From assembly GCA_002633025.1 (NCBI GenBank), contig NMRB01000801.1, positions 78,191-142,190 on the forward strand: 64,000 nucleotides of DNA. The letters run 5' to 3'. Position 1 is the first letter of the stretch. Each line of letters begins with the position of its first letter. The DNA is from Notospermus geniculatus. Taxonomy: Eukaryota > Nemertea > Pilidiophora > Heteronemertea > Lineidae. Made by a program: the position numbers and the translations under genes. Shown here piece after piece: positions 25,601-40,600 of the stretch. Below the pieces are notes generated by a model that was not told where the DNA came from, searched no databases, and saw nothing but the letters and a program-made list of their open reading frames with translations.

Positions 25601-28600
25601 AAGACCTGAAGCGTGGTCACATTTCATACTTGGAGTATTGTTTCATTGTGGACAAGTATAGAACAGTACACCACACTCATGTACACACTTAAACGTGGGG
25701 GAGGGGGTAATCCAAAAACTATACAAGAAAGACTATTGAGGGGTCTAACGAGAATGAAGGGAAGGAAGCCAGTCATACTAATACAGAACTAGGTGCCATT
25801 TTGGGTGGTGATGCTCCTGATTCTGATCTGGCCGTTCGTCTTCCGCAGTCGCTGCTGTCCATTCTCTGTCGGTGAGCCAATTGCAGTTGGAATTGCACTC
25901 AGCCTGAAGATTTGCCTTGCTTTGTTTCACAGTTCAAACCATTTCTTGCCGCCACTCGTCCTTTAGTTTCTCTCATTCCCATCCATTCTCCCCATCTCCA
26001 GTGTCGTGAGAGCGCGCGTGATGTCCTCAGATCACGGGATCACCCATATGGCCGTTCCAGAATAACTCACCATCCTCTAGCCCTAATTAAACCCCACCAC
26101 AACACTTGATACCCTGTGGACCCGCTTTGATGACTGCCGCAGCAGCCCAAGGAGATGCGGGTGGGTGTGGACACAAGTCACAATTAGATCTTCTGTTTTA
26201 AAACGAGTGGCGGTTACGTCAGACTTTCGCTAGAGGGCTCTTGGTGAAGAAAGGCGCGGATTCCATAATGCACATCTGTCCTTGGTGCTAGAATGGATGC
26301 TTGCGTAAGGGTGGCGTTTCCTGGGGGTTGATTGGAGCTGCAGTGACTGCACCATGGCGCGACCTATGCCTCCCGGCTTGCGGCTCGTGAACAGAGACGG
26401 AATAGTCAGCTTCTAAGTGGAAAATTCCCGTCCTACGTTTGTGCGGGTGCCGCTTGCCGGTAAAGGAACACTGAACACGACTTGCCGGGCATGCCCAGCT
26501 TCCCGTCCGTCGGTTTTCGTCAGTCGCATAGCTAACTTTCCACAGGAATCCGAACACCAGGGTGTTCCTGGATGCTTGTCTGTTGTGTTCCTTGGTGACT
26601 GGTTCCTTTTGCTTTTGTGTGGGGAAACTTGGTGGGTTGGCAGCGTGCAGTGGATTATCCGGCGGGTAATAGAAGCAATGGGAAAAAAAGGTGCCATTCG
26701 TCGCGCAAATTGCCTCCGAAACTCAACCAGAGAAAACTATCGGCAGTTGGTTTGGCGCAAGTCGTAGGAGACTGACGATGCTGAATTGCCCATTGAGAGT
26801 CAACTCGCACGAGAAAACGTGAAGCAGCAAGCAGTAGTACCTTGTTCAGGTCACTTCTAATTTGGCCCTTCGAGGAGCAGGAAGTCTTGTCACAGTTCCA
26901 AGTCTGCACCCTAAATATTGAACAGAACCACCAGGTGATGTCTCGGGCTTGGAACGTCGCATTTCCTGCGTGCAATCACCATCATGAGACGAAATTTCAT
27001 GTTGTCACAACCACCAGTCACCATGGAATCTTTGAATCGGCGAGAGCTCTAAGCATTGATCATGATATCGATGGGCGTGGTGTAACCTGACAGGGATAGC
27101 GTGTCCCTACTCGAAGGAGCCAAACCTTAGATCAGACTCAATAGGAGCTTGCGTGTGGAAGAGTCGACGTGACCCATCACAGTCCAGCGGTGATGGAAAT
27201 ATTTCCTCGTCAGGAAGATTTGAATGAACGTGTCGTGCCGTGGCGCGTGCATCGTCTTTTAGAGATAAACTTCACCATTGATTCGGAGGCTGGGGTCCTG
27301 GTTATTGATCACACGACAATAGCCCCATCGACTGACAGGTAACCGTATCTTGAATGGCCCAAAGGCGACTTGGCACGCAACTTCGATTAAAATCCCCCCT
27401 TAATTAATCTCTCATAAGTGTTATAGCCCTCCATGTATTGTTGAAGCGGCTCGCGTGCCGAGGTTGAATGCCTCTGATTGGGACCATCTTTGACGAGGTC
27501 CCTAGTCGACCTTTGTTTGGACTTCCTGTCGTGCCAGTTGAACACTAATCCTGGCGTCCAGGAGCTTCTCATTTTTTTGTGGCATGGCTGTCACCTCACA
27601 AAAAAAGTTGACTGCAGCATTATTCTTCTATCATTTAATGACCGAGTGGTTCAGGTTTTATCTCCCAGTCGTTTTGTTCATGTGGCGACTTTCAATCCTT
27701 GCGTTAGTCAACAGTGGTGACCTTTGACATGACATTTGGAGGTTTTCATTGGCTAGACAAGAAGACCTCTCACCAAGAATGACGGCGCAATGGTGGATTC
27801 GGAGAGGAGGAAACTGTTAGTTTTTCATCATTCCGTTCCTGCACCGGGAGGCAGACGCCTCGCAATGGTGGTGGGTGAAGTAGCCACAGATGAAGAAAAA
27901 ATTCAACTTCCTCTATGCCAAATTTATATCTTCTCTTTAGACTCGGGGCAGCAGTTCGGGGAACTCATGTTGATGCACCTCACACTTTTTTTTCGATGGC
28001 GTCTTGGTATTGCGTTGTTAAGATACGTTATCAGTCGACCAACATCCAGACATCTGCCCCGTATGTGCTTGGAATAGGTGGACACCGACTACATAAATAA
28101 CCACTCTCTCAAGTATGTGAATGTGGAAGATGATGAAAAGATGGGCGACGCGTTGTCCATCCCGTCAGACTGACAAATGAAGTCAGCCAAGTCGTCCATT
28201 TCAATTAAACCCTCCAGCCGCGGCTCAGATCGGGCCAATATTCTTCTGGAGAGTGCTTGGAGGCACCTTGTTGCTTCACCTTGGCTAACCTATTGATTAG
28301 CGCCTCTAGTTGGTTATGCTAGGCGGGTACTCATTGAATTGTCTTGGCAGACGTGAGCGGCAAGTAGATCTTAGCGGCCAAAACCTTGACTTAGATCCAA
28401 TCTGACTCCTGCCAGAGTTGTGTGCTGGTGACTGCCTCGTGTCCGGGATCAATTTCGGGAGATAAGGAGAAGATTGGGCTCCAGGAGTAATGGGTTTGGC
28501 TGTCTCCTGTGCATTGTTTCCTTGTTACCCTTTCACAGACTCGCCACCTGCGCCCTGATAGAACTGTTCATTCTCGGCGTCTTGAACATGAGCTAATTCG

Positions 28601-31600
28601 CGACTTGTTTTGCTCGATGTGCGTGAAATCTCCAACGACGCCATCTTTTCCACACTCCAAACAGCTTGTTCGCAAACGCTCCATACAGCGTTCGCACGGT
28701 GGTCGTTCTTGATGTGGGTGGGCCCACAGGTTACGGGCGGCGGCTCACTTCAGCACCGGAAACCTAGAGGTACAGGTGACCAGAACTAACCCTCGATTTT
28801 TTCTAACACAGAAGGGTGTTTTGCTGATGTAATGACGGTAGGCCTACATAATTTATAGCACAGTCCAGCCCATGCTCCCCACAGCGCTCATGATCAGTCT
28901 CCACGCTGTCTCTGTATGGGTTGAATTGAGCGAGACTGATGGAGTCAGCGCCACCTGGTGTCGTGTTGGCAACCACGTGTGTCACGTGCCGAGGTCGTGT
29001 TCCTTTAAAGGATTAAGGAAGGAAATGTATGGATGTGAATATTCTCTCATTAGCAGTCTCGTATCCGGGGAGGATAACCCTATCGTCTGCAGTCAGCCAG
29101 TCGGGCTGATGGTGGCGCGCCTCATGTGGACGGGTGATATAGCATGCGAATCAGCCATTACGCCTCGTGAAGTTTCCCGGTTCGCCTTCCTCCATTTATT
29201 CACATCATGCGATTCACGAATTATTTTCCTAATACAAAAAATCGAATAAACTTGCTTTATCGCTGAGAGGCATGCGAATTTCTAATTATTTATGATTTGC
29301 ATGTCACTGGTGCCCGTGCCTCGCCATATTGTGCAACTTACGGATGCACCAGCGCTACTCTCCATGATTATATAAAGTGTTTGTTTTTACATTGGATCCG
29401 TCCCTAGAAGCAGACGATTTGTGTTAATGACAGATAGCGCTAATCGAGCAGTTTGACGCGAGGCCCACGCCCAGAACGTGGCGAATGTAGTAAAAAAAGA
29501 TGGCGCTGCACATCGGAGTTCAAAGTAGTCTCGCGCAGCTAGCCGTTTTCTTCCGCAGCGACTGGGTGACTGAGACTAGGTTCAAAAAGATGGCGCTGCA
29601 CGTGGGCCAGTAAAAAAACGGCGGTACCCTCTGACCTGTGACCGCCAACAATGTAATTAAATGTGGAAGTAGGTGAAGACACTAATTGGACTGAGAATCT
29701 CATGAAGAGAGTGTTCGTCATCGCAAATTCTCGTCAATGTTCGGAACTTTCCGGAGCATGCTAATCTGCCTCTCTGAAAGTGTAGCTGTATTGAAGAGTG
29801 TGTCGCCTGTTTTATAGTGTAGGAGTAGGTAGTTAAGCCTGGCCACCTTCATCGTCACGTTTTCCATTCCCTTCACCGTCAGTCTTGTCGAGGAAAAAAG
29901 GTTTAATTAGGCAATCGTGTAAGAAGCCAATCCAGTGAAACGTGTCCCCGCCCCGAGGAGCACAAAAACACGACATGGGTTTTAATTAGCTCAAGGTTGG
30001 CACGCATGAAATGAATTGCCTTGGGGAACCTTTTTTCACACGAGCAGATTTTTGAGTGTTGTATTGTCTTCTGCTTAAAAAATGCTTTGAATATTCCAAT
30101 AAAAGGCGAGAGTGCCTGGCATACATGGAATCATCTCAGTTTGTGATTCTCCTCATACAGAATTATCGTGATTCTTGTTACTTTGTCGAGGTTGTCCCAC
30201 TCGAGGTATCCCAAGCTGTTAGAGTTGATAGCCATCATACATATGGGTTATTCACCGTTTCCGCGACGCAACGTCGTTCTGTTGGGTTGCGCGTTTTGCG
30301 TCATGATGTCAGCGTCAACAGTCTCCACCACTACTGACGTCGACATCATGACGTAAAACGCGCAACCCAACATAACGACGTTGCGTCGTGGAAACGATGA
30401 CATTGTTGAAGTTACGTCATGGACTCCCTGAGTAGCAACATTGCAATGTTATCGTTCTTCTGGGATTCCTCATACGCCGTCTTCCAGTCAACGCGATCCC
30501 AACACGGCTTGTATGCGATGGGCGTCCGATCAGTGCTATTCCGGAGATGTACTCCATTAATTAAGTGATTGAATCTGATGACTGACTACCCGGATAGTTT
30601 TATTAAACCTGCAGTATGTGCCCTACCTACCAATAGCTCTATCATATCATCAAGACGCTCAATAGGGTTTGGCGTGATTGTCAAAACCGTGACTCGACTG
30701 CTCAATCGCCGACGTTGCAAACTTTTATCATTGGAGTTGGCAACTTGAAATTGAAGTCGAGGAAATGCGTTTAGAAAACAGGATAGCGAGTAAGAAGGTG
30801 TGCTGCATTTAGATTTCGCCCCGGAAGTTTTTTTGTCTTGCCTGACTGATTCATTGTGATGGCGTCGTCTCCGCGGCGTGTGGTGATTGGTTGACGTGAA
30901 ATTGAACACTACCTCGCTGGCCTGTGATTGGCTGCTGAGATTTCCGACGTCACCGCGGCGTGTTTTGATTGGATGATGTAGTTTACTGCCCTTGGAAAAA
31001 CAATGGCAGGATACGGATACGTGACATCATAAATATATCATGTCTTAGTACATGTAGTTTTCTCCACCAGGGGGCACTTGGCTGTTGTTGAGAGGTTCAT
31101 GCGGACTTCCTGAACGATTTCCTGGGGAGTTTGAAGTCACAAACTAACTGTCTTTTCTTCGAATGCGTTTCTTGTGTGCGATATTTCTGCGCTCGAAGAC
31201 CACCTCAGAAGAAATCGTATATCACCCGGCCAAATTCAACATTTACTTATTGTTTACGTTTTTTTTTGTGAGCTGGCGCCTTTGAACAAGATATCACAGC
31301 CTTGCCCGCCTTCCTGGAGGAGTGTCGTTGTATACTCAGCCGCAGTCACCCTACGGCCGTGGACTGTTCCGATGTTGATGGCCCCTTTTATCTCCTACCA
31401 GCTTTTTATGCTACATTTCCAACTCGGGAGTCAATATCTGTACGTGAGGAAACCAGAGAGAAGTATTTTCCTCGCCCGATTTTATTGAGTTATTCATTTT
31501 CCGTCTCGTATTGTGTGCATTGTGGACATCCTGTTAAATTCCCAGTCGTGCCTGGCAGCCTGATTGGTGGCGGTGTATGGATGGAGTTGGCGCTGCCGTG

Positions 31601-34600
31601 CGTGTTACCCAGGCTTCTTATGACACGCAACCAGGCAATAGCTCAGATAAAGTGAGCTTTACCCAAGAATAACCAAACAGCAAAAATTCATTTTTCAGTC
31701 ACGCAAAGCTGTCATTTTCCTACTTCAAATAATTATTCCCTCCGTGACTCGCGCATAAATCGATAGACAGATTCAAGAAACGAAATTCTAAGACCAATGG
31801 AGTAGATGAGGCCCGAAAATACCTCAGCGGATCGAATGTGTATAATTAATATTACGCAGGCACGCATGCTGGCGTGCTCGGCAGAATAATGTGATTAATA
31901 AAATCTGCCTTCTCTGTCATTAAGGTAATTCAATACAGTGAGGCATGTACACTGTGCCCGTACTTGTCATGCTTTGCTTGTCAATTATTCCTGCTACGTG
32001 GAGAAACAGAGGAAAAACTCCCGCCATATCTGAAACAATCCGCCTCTCCATCATTCCGGAAGTGTGATTCAGCGGGAAAGAAGGCTGTCTTGGACACATC
32101 TCGCCTCGGTCGGGTGAAAGAGTGGCTTGGGAAACGTGACACTTACTAACTTGGAATCATCCCATGCGGGCTACTTGGCGTTTATTGTGCCTATCACGTC
32201 CTACCCTATTTGCCCAAGCATCCTGTCGCCGCTTGGCTCACGGACGCCTTTCTTGCCTGTTTACAACTCCATTCGAGTATTACTCAAAGCTAACATGTCT
32301 TTGACCTGTTGCGTTGAACCTGTCATTGACACGTGACCAAAATCTTTCTCATGATAAATATTGTTTTCACCCGAGTTTTCCAGTTTTGTCGCCAATTCGG
32401 CGGCTGAGGACGCCAGCTTGCAGGTCACGTGGTAGAAACAAGATGACGTCACCGGCACATGCTCGGAAGTCATTTTCAATGGCAGACGGAAGTCGCTCCA
32501 CCTACCGCCAGTTTTGGTGACTAAACGTCTTGTTTTCCAGCGGAAAGCCCTTTGATTGAAACAGGAGTTGATTATATTGGCAGTCCTAGAGCCTAATGGC
32601 AGACTGGTCATCAGACCCCTGTAAGCCAGAGTCTTACTCCATCCAAGCAGACGTGACCTGTGTTTCTATACGTGATCACGGTCTCTGGTCACGTGCCACC
32701 GTCTCATCCATCTTCTTGTCATCTCGCCGCATCCCTTGGGGGCGTGCCCCGGGGAGAAGTTGAATAATCGAATTCCATGTTCCCCGCGTCCTGGTAACAA
32801 GCTTACGGCAGTGGTCGGGTCTGCTTGCAGGTTTTCCTCCGTATCGGCATGATCGATGGCTCACAAGTACTCCCAGGACAACTGGGCCCGTATTTTCGTC
32901 AATACTCGGCAGCCACCAGGGCGAGAGATGTGCCTTGACATGAAATCTTTCCTCACCCTCGCGAAATCCGGCTGAGGTCTGTGCATGCTGCATGCGATTC
33001 GGTTGTTTGCATTGAAAGTTTGAATTAGATGATGAATTACCCGTGATTCCTAACTTTTATGTCGAAAATGCTAAACAGGCATTCATCACGGCGTGAATCA
33101 CTTCTGTTTGGAATGCCTCGACGTTGTCTGGAGACAAATTCGGTAACGCCCCTTCGGAAGTCACCCCACGGCCCTAAGAAAAGATGGTCTGCATAGGTCC
33201 TCTTCGTGTAGACAAGCGCGACTGGACAGAAAACAATCAATTCTGGCACCCCTGGGGACCTTCATAACCATTTGTTCCGTATTGATTAAAATGTACTTCA
33301 CAAAATAAATGCTCCTTCCTTGTACGGTAGTTCCGCCTGCTCACTGAAGCAGTTCCCAATGAACTCGTGTAGTTCTCGGCTGCTTCAGAACGCGCCACCT
33401 TTCTCAGTGTCGAGTTCTACACACCTGTTGTTTCTGATGGAAGCAACTGGCGCCGCCTGTGTAGATGATCAGTGCCGAATTTCTTACAACAGGCTTTTTA
33501 TCGCCAGAATCCCGCTTTAAATTTCCGCCGACCTGTTTTACATTGGCTGGTATTCAACCTGCGTTTTGTTCCCCAACAAAAAAACCGTAAACGCAGTCCG
33601 CGGTTGCGTTACAAAGAGTTTAGGCGTGGTAAGAATGTTAACAAGAGTGATGACTGAATGATCGGCTGGGGCGTACCCCCAGGGATGCCGGAGTCGTTAT
33701 GAATAGTCATGGACTTTTTATGCACCATTGTACGGTCCTTTCTCGATGCCAGTCCAACATCGAATCGTCCTCTTCCGATGTAACGATATTTCGTTTGAGA
33801 AATGTTCGGCAATCTGCAGCCGTCTTTTCCTGTCGCCTCGAGTACTTGCGTCTTTTCTGAAATCTTGTGTGGAAAAGTGCCAGCCTGAAGAAGACCCCGG
33901 TTGGGGTAGAAAATTTGCAAATACACATGTATTCTGGAAATGGACTTTATATAGACTTTATATACATTATCTAATATCGTACCTCGAGAGAGAATCCGTG
34001 AATATGATTGGCCGAGACGCGTCACGTGAGCGGTGGACATTTTTCAATGTCTCCCGCTAAGATGCAATGTCTCCCGCTCACGGAAAACAAAATGGCGGAC
34101 GTTTTTTCGTTTGACCGCTTCGAATATTTGAAGTCGAATATTAGGCTATCGAGCTCCGATTAAATCATATTCTGGTGTCGATTGGCGTAGTATCAGCATG
34201 TTTAGCACGAATACATGAAAAAGGTTGAGTGGAATACAGGGAATAGCATGTTCAACAGTCATAAATTCTAGGCCTACCGGTCCGCACAGCCCGTGTTGAT
34301 GTCAGCGCCTGGCAACCAAGTTCAATCGCAGCAGCGCTAGGCACGTGGAGTGGACTGCCAAGTTTAACAGTACNTCTTCCGATGTAACGATATTTCGTTT
34401 GAGAAATGTTCGGCAATCTGTAGCCGTCTTTTCCTGTCGCCTCGAGTACTTGGGGACATTTTGTGGTCAAAGAGCGCTCTAATATCACATCACGGTTTAG
34501 TTTCATCGGCTGTTGAAACAGTATACTACAGATACGTTTCCATGACGTACTTTGTAAACGCTGTGAACTCCCGCGCGTGACGTCACCGCTAAAGATGGCA

Positions 34601-37600
34601 GCACCGTCAAATTAAAGGAGCAATGGCGGCGCCATCAGGAATTAGGTAATCTCGCAATAGATGGGCGCGTCGGTATCTAGGGCATCGGAACCAGGTCCTT
34701 ATCTCCTCCCATTCATTGATTTTACAGTATTTGTTATCTTGTTTCGATATCGATAAATGTCATCTTATCTACTGGTAGCGACCCGGTGACCCGGTTAATT
34801 GTCTGAACATTCTGGATGTTTCGACCCTCGCTACGTGCTTTTGACTTCTGACATGTTTTGGCAAACAGGAAGTCTGACGTTGACCTGGTGATGGTGGACT
34901 TAAAACATATCTACATGTCTAAATGCATATATATTGACCCAAATCTGCCAATCATTTGATCGAAATATTTGGCTAGCTGCTTGTAAAAAATGTCCTTGTC
35001 ATTGAACGTGACATTGGCGTCCATCTCGGAATCAGCGAATGGCGTCACTACAGTCGACAAAAGGCCCTGGGTTTACAGTCCCTTTATATTTTCGTCGGAA
35101 GAACTAGATGGGAAGGTGGTTCTAAAGTCCTCCCGTATTGAGCCTCATCCTATTCTGATGGTACATCATGCTTTCTTCAGGCTTACAGCGTACAGAAACG
35201 TTTTGATATACCCAATACGATTGCCCTATAGGGGCGTCGCTTATTCCGATATCTCCCGTGAAATCCGTGATGCTACCCCTGGAGCATTTAGACTACATCA
35301 ACCCAATTATTTCCAGGTAGGATATGAAAGCACGATCAGATTGCTGTCTATTCTACCAGGCCTCAGGAAATCGAAGTGATCTTACCTCGCGCCCCGCTTG
35401 TCTAAGTTCGATATATTTTGCCCACCCTCGCGGCTTTACTACCATAAGATTACACGTTCAGCTTCTGGAAGCAGCTGGCCGTGGTTGCCTGGGAGGGAGA
35501 GATGGATGTCGTGTCTCGAAAGGTATTTAGCCACGGAATACCCGATTGCCATTATAGCAGACGACAGCGTGATCTCCATATGAACGACATCAATCAAACA
35601 ATATCGTCGCTGCGCATGCGCCTCAATGGATATTAGACTGAGAGTTCAAGTCGTGTGGCGGTAGTGCATTCATACTGGATTACGGACGAGATGGTGTCGG
35701 TTGGAGCTCTTGATTCTATGGAGAGAAATCGTTGATTCGTTGCGTGACATTTATTTTCTATGTCGACAATATTTTCATTCACTGATGGACAGTAAAAGCG
35801 GTAAACTTGTCAGAATGTCGGTGCCTGGTCGACGCCAACATTGCTATCTGTGTGATCTTCCTCGTATGCCATGGGCAATGCTTCACGATTTCACGGAATC
35901 GGTCTGCAGGGGTTGCGTCAACTATGAAGGACCTGATCGAATCGAATTGGTCATCGAGGCAGCTAGGCAGATGAAACGTGCACATGGATTTCAGGACTCT
36001 CGTCCTCCATTGAAATTACCTCCAGGACCGCCTCAGTTGTCACAAGGGAGGAATGCTCATGACATTCACGATCCTAGGGGACCACCTCATATCGATAGGT
36101 ACCCCCCTATCTCGGACAAACCACGTGAGTTACTTGACTATCGTCGTATCCCGACTTCGAATGGACCTGGCCCTCTTCGTCCTGAAGAAGTGGACTTGAG
36201 TCGCCGGAGTCCTAAGTCACATTCTCGCCACGGCCTACCGACTATGGTTGGTATCGGAATCATGGCCCACGGTCCGCCCCGTCCAAATCACAACACAGGC
36301 CCTGCTGCGCCGGTTTCACTTGTAAACGGTAAACGTTCTGAAAGAGAGGAGGATGAGCCGTCTAATCCGACAGGTGACGAAAGCAAACGGCTCGAGAGGG
36401 GCTCTCATCCCGACGACCCAGCCAATAGACCTCTACTGGTACGTGACAATTTAGCTATATTGAGTACGTGTTGTCCTTTTGACGTGAGATTCAAGAAGGA
36501 CCATTCATTAGTAGGCCGTGTGTTCGCTTTTGACGCTGCACCGAAATCGGCTGCGGAATTTGAGATGAAAATCTTCGTGGAGTACCCTGCAGGATCGGGA
36601 ACCGTGTTCAGTAGCGCTTCTGGCGTTGCCAAACAAATGTACCAAGACTCTATGAAGGACCTCGGCAAGGGATTATCGTCTGGGTTCAAGTACCTCGAGT
36701 ATGAGATGAAACATGGGTCCGGTGACTGGCGATTGTTGGGTGATCTACTCGTCGAGACTGTCAGATTCTTCAAAGAACTTGTTAAACGTGAGATGCTGCC
36801 TGTACCGCACGTTGATGCCAAATGCCCCTCAATTCCCTGCCTGAACGGCGGGCCTGGTCGAGGGATACTACCAAGACAGCTTCAGATTTCACCCTTCGAC
36901 ATGGCTGTGCGGAAACGTAAACTGTCTCCTAGTCTTGACCCGGAAGACGGGAGTATTGACCCCAAGATGACGACCGAGGAACACGCCAAACGGCAGTGGA
37001 TGCAGTCACAGACTGAGGCTCTCAAACTGACTATCTCATCATCAGGATTTAACGGTAGTGGCTCCGGACCCCCGAGCTCCTCCTCTATGTCACCCGTGAG
37101 TAACCACGCTTCATCACCACAGGAGGCTGGTGCGCACCCCGGGGCCCCCACGGCCTCGTCGCCTATGGCAGCACTCATGTCAGTGACCGATACCCTGCCG
37201 CCAAACTCACAATCTCAGTCTCCAAGCAGAAACTCTGGGCACAGTCCCCACTCTCCACAACAGCGTCTTGCGCTGACTGACGGTTGTATGACCAATGCTC
37301 CGAACTCTAATTGCCCTGCCGAGGCCCTCAAATGTACACTTTGTCATGAACGTTTGGAGGACACACACTTTGTTCAATGCCCCTCGGTACCGGAGCACAA
37401 GTTCTGTTTTCCGTGTTCTAGGGACAGTATCAAACGCCAGGGGTCAGGAGGAGAGGTCTACTGCCCCAGTGGGAAGAAATGCCCCCTAGTGGGTTCGAAT
37501 ATTCCTTGGGCGTTCATGCAGGGGGAGATTGCGACGATTCTTGGAGAGGAATACAAGGACTTAAAGATAAAGAAGGAGCGGGACACGTGATGACGTGACT

Positions 37601-40600
37601 ACGTCATGGTGACGCTTGTGTGGTGAACCATGCACTTTAAGATACACGATGTGTTCAAATCAAAGATGAGGAATGGGCCATTGACGGCCGTTCTGGAGAT
37701 GCCCAGGGCGGAATATTTAAATCCTGAGTCAGCATCTTTTTGGCGACGGAACTTGATGCTAAAATATGAAGTCTGGCTTCTCTTGTGACAAACAATCACA
37801 TGTACTGGTTGTGCTGGTTATCTGGAAAGAGTGGGAGGACTTCCGGCTCTCTTGAGCTGGAAATGTGATAATAGTGTAAGATATTTGTAAATATTATGCT
37901 TCTACATTGCATTTCCGGGTAGAACGGACTGTCTGGCGTACAGAAGTTTGAAAAGAACAATGAAACCACAGACGAAATAACCTCTGTTCACCAGACGACG
38001 TAACCAACAGTTTCCAAGATCCTGTAAGAAAGGCGGAGCTGAGGTTCACCCTCCCATTGCAGGGTTTTGGTCTCGCTCCTCTTATACGCCCGCACACAGT
38101 GTGAGTGGATGAAGGGAGCGAGGTAAAAAAACCCTGCTTGGGGAGGATGGGCATGTTGCCCGTTTAGAACAACGAATGCTCTCCCTTCCCCGGGGTATCC
38201 GTCAGATAACACAGTTACTTTCGTCAGTGACTTCATTCTTGGATCAGTTCGAGTATCCACAAAGTTTTTATTGACGAACACCTGCCGCGGGGCGTCTGTT
38301 TTTACAGTACTCGTTACTCTCATCTCATTCCTGGCAGACGTCTGGCTGGCTCGTGCAGCGTTCACCTGAAACACCTTGCTTTATCAGCCAGAGAATAATC
38401 TGTAGTCTTCATCATCACCTGTTACTGTTAGAGTTCATTCACTCGATGAAACAAATCCTGGGTCACGGTTTTATTTTCCGTCTTCCATCCAAAACTCTTC
38501 TTTGGTGACGTCATCCATTCTGTGATGACGTCATCCATTCCGTGGCGACGTCATCCTTTCCGTGGTGACGTTATCCATTCTGTGGTGACGTCGTCCATTC
38601 CGTGGCGACGTCATCCGTTCCGTGGTGACGTCATCCTATTTTGGTGACGTCATCATATTTTGGTGACGTCATCCATTCTGGTGAAGTCAACCACATTGCA
38701 GAGGAACATTTCAGAAAGGTCTCCCACGGAACGTTAAACGGTTTCATGTGAGAACCGCAACGTTTTGTGGATCTTGGGTTCCACGGTTCTATGTGGGACA
38801 TTTTGAAGAGTTCCTCTGCTGTGAGACGGGAAGAACTGTATGGTTTGTGGCGCCCTAAATTCCATCCTGAGGTAATCAGTGGTTCCGAATGCGCGCTCTT
38901 CCGTCTCCGCAGTTTGTGTCCGGTGACGAAGGAAGCGAGCGCCGAGAACCACTGACATTCTCAGGAGGTTCAAGAGAACGATATTTTTTTTGTTTTTATC
39001 AGGTCTATTTGTAGACCTACATACAGCATAGGGAAACATGACAACTCGGTGCGACCGGACGAGACAATTCTCCAACAGCTACGTCGATCAGAGATTATGT
39101 TGGGGCTTGCACATGCTCTGTCCATGCTGTTGGAGAGTTGCCTCTGTCGGGGGTGATCGATCCAATTTCATTGAACTTCGCCCGACTGGCCTGCTTTCGT
39201 TCATGGTTTAATAATATTGTGCATGCTCACGTTCATATATTTGAACATCCTGATGATAATAACGCTCTTAATGATGATTCCTTGAAATCGAGCCAGCGCA
39301 TGACTCTTTCACGTCAGTCATGAGTAGTATTATGTTTCCGGTCTTCACGAAAAAACTGCAAATTGTTGGTGAGGTGTGGAAGGAAATGTAGTCCTAGGAA
39401 TACAAGTCCTAGTTACAATGTGCTGCCAAAGGCCATGGTATCTATTAGCCTTATACTTGAATCCCTCGTCGTACAATAGATACCGGACTAAGATTCCAGG
39501 GGACTTACATTCCTTTTACACCTGTGTGGGAGCAGCGTTAATGTTGGTTCCATCAAGACCAACCCACTCCATCGGGGTTATGAACACGGAAAAGGGTAAC
39601 AGAGTAGATTTTCTCATCATGAAAAAATGTTGTCGAAATATTAAAGTATACATACGATTCTTATAAATGGTGTTCGTTTCTTTATTCACTAGCGAGTTTT
39701 CGCAAAGCCCCCGAAACGCCGACGCGAACGCCAAACCTATTGTCCGATGCCACGAAGAGAGCACCGAACAAAAGGATAGACGTTCGCGTTGGCGTTTCGG
39801 GGGCTTTGCAAAAACTCTATATTATCGATGTCTTCAACCCCGAAGATTCTGTATTACAGGGAGAAAGATCAACCCCGTCCAGTTCGACGGAGCTCTTGTC
39901 TCTTACAGCAGGATTCGAGGCATGCAATGATTTCGGTGTATCTTAAAAGATGGGTAGGTTTTGCAGGAGAACCTTCGAGTGAAAATCCTCAATCGTTGAA
40001 GAATACTGGTGCGCCATCTTGAGACCAAACTGGTTACAACAAATCTCGCTCCTTTGACCAGGGGCCGTACTATCTGCCAACGAAGCTTAGATTATCTTGA
40101 ACTCAGGTTGAGCCACCGCTTTTCAGTTGTTCAGGTTTGCCAGGGCATTGGCAATGGAAAAGTTGTGGCTCAACCTGAGTTGAAGAAGATCAGTCTGCCG
40201 TACTCCTGCATACATCCTGCCAGTACGCCAGAGAGCCTTCCTGCAAGCATATCAACAAAGGGGCTTAATAAGAGCTATCAGTATGTTCACCAATAGATGT
40301 CGCTACGGCCCAATTCAATTCATAGCGGACCCATTCATTCCTGATTGAGCACCAATCAAGAGAAGTTTCTTTTGTATTCGTCCGCTAGAACTGTGCTGCC
40401 ATCTTTTGGCAATACGCGCGGCTGACTTTTCCTATTCTTGAGGCTTACATGCTGAAAAACGTCATAAACATAATTTGCCATTTATTGGCGGAACACGCAA
40501 AAACCCTTGCCGGCCTCTGATTGGTCCGTTCGTCGTAACACGCCATGTGATTGGTTCCTCTCTGAATGTAAGCGGCTGTCGGCAACGGTGTGTGAATTTC

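Noticed and set aside
34990-35379. 129-codon open frame (+) just upstream of IRF2BP
   Set aside because: No domain, and close to a single-N join. More likely promoter or 5' flank of IRF2BP than a separate gene.
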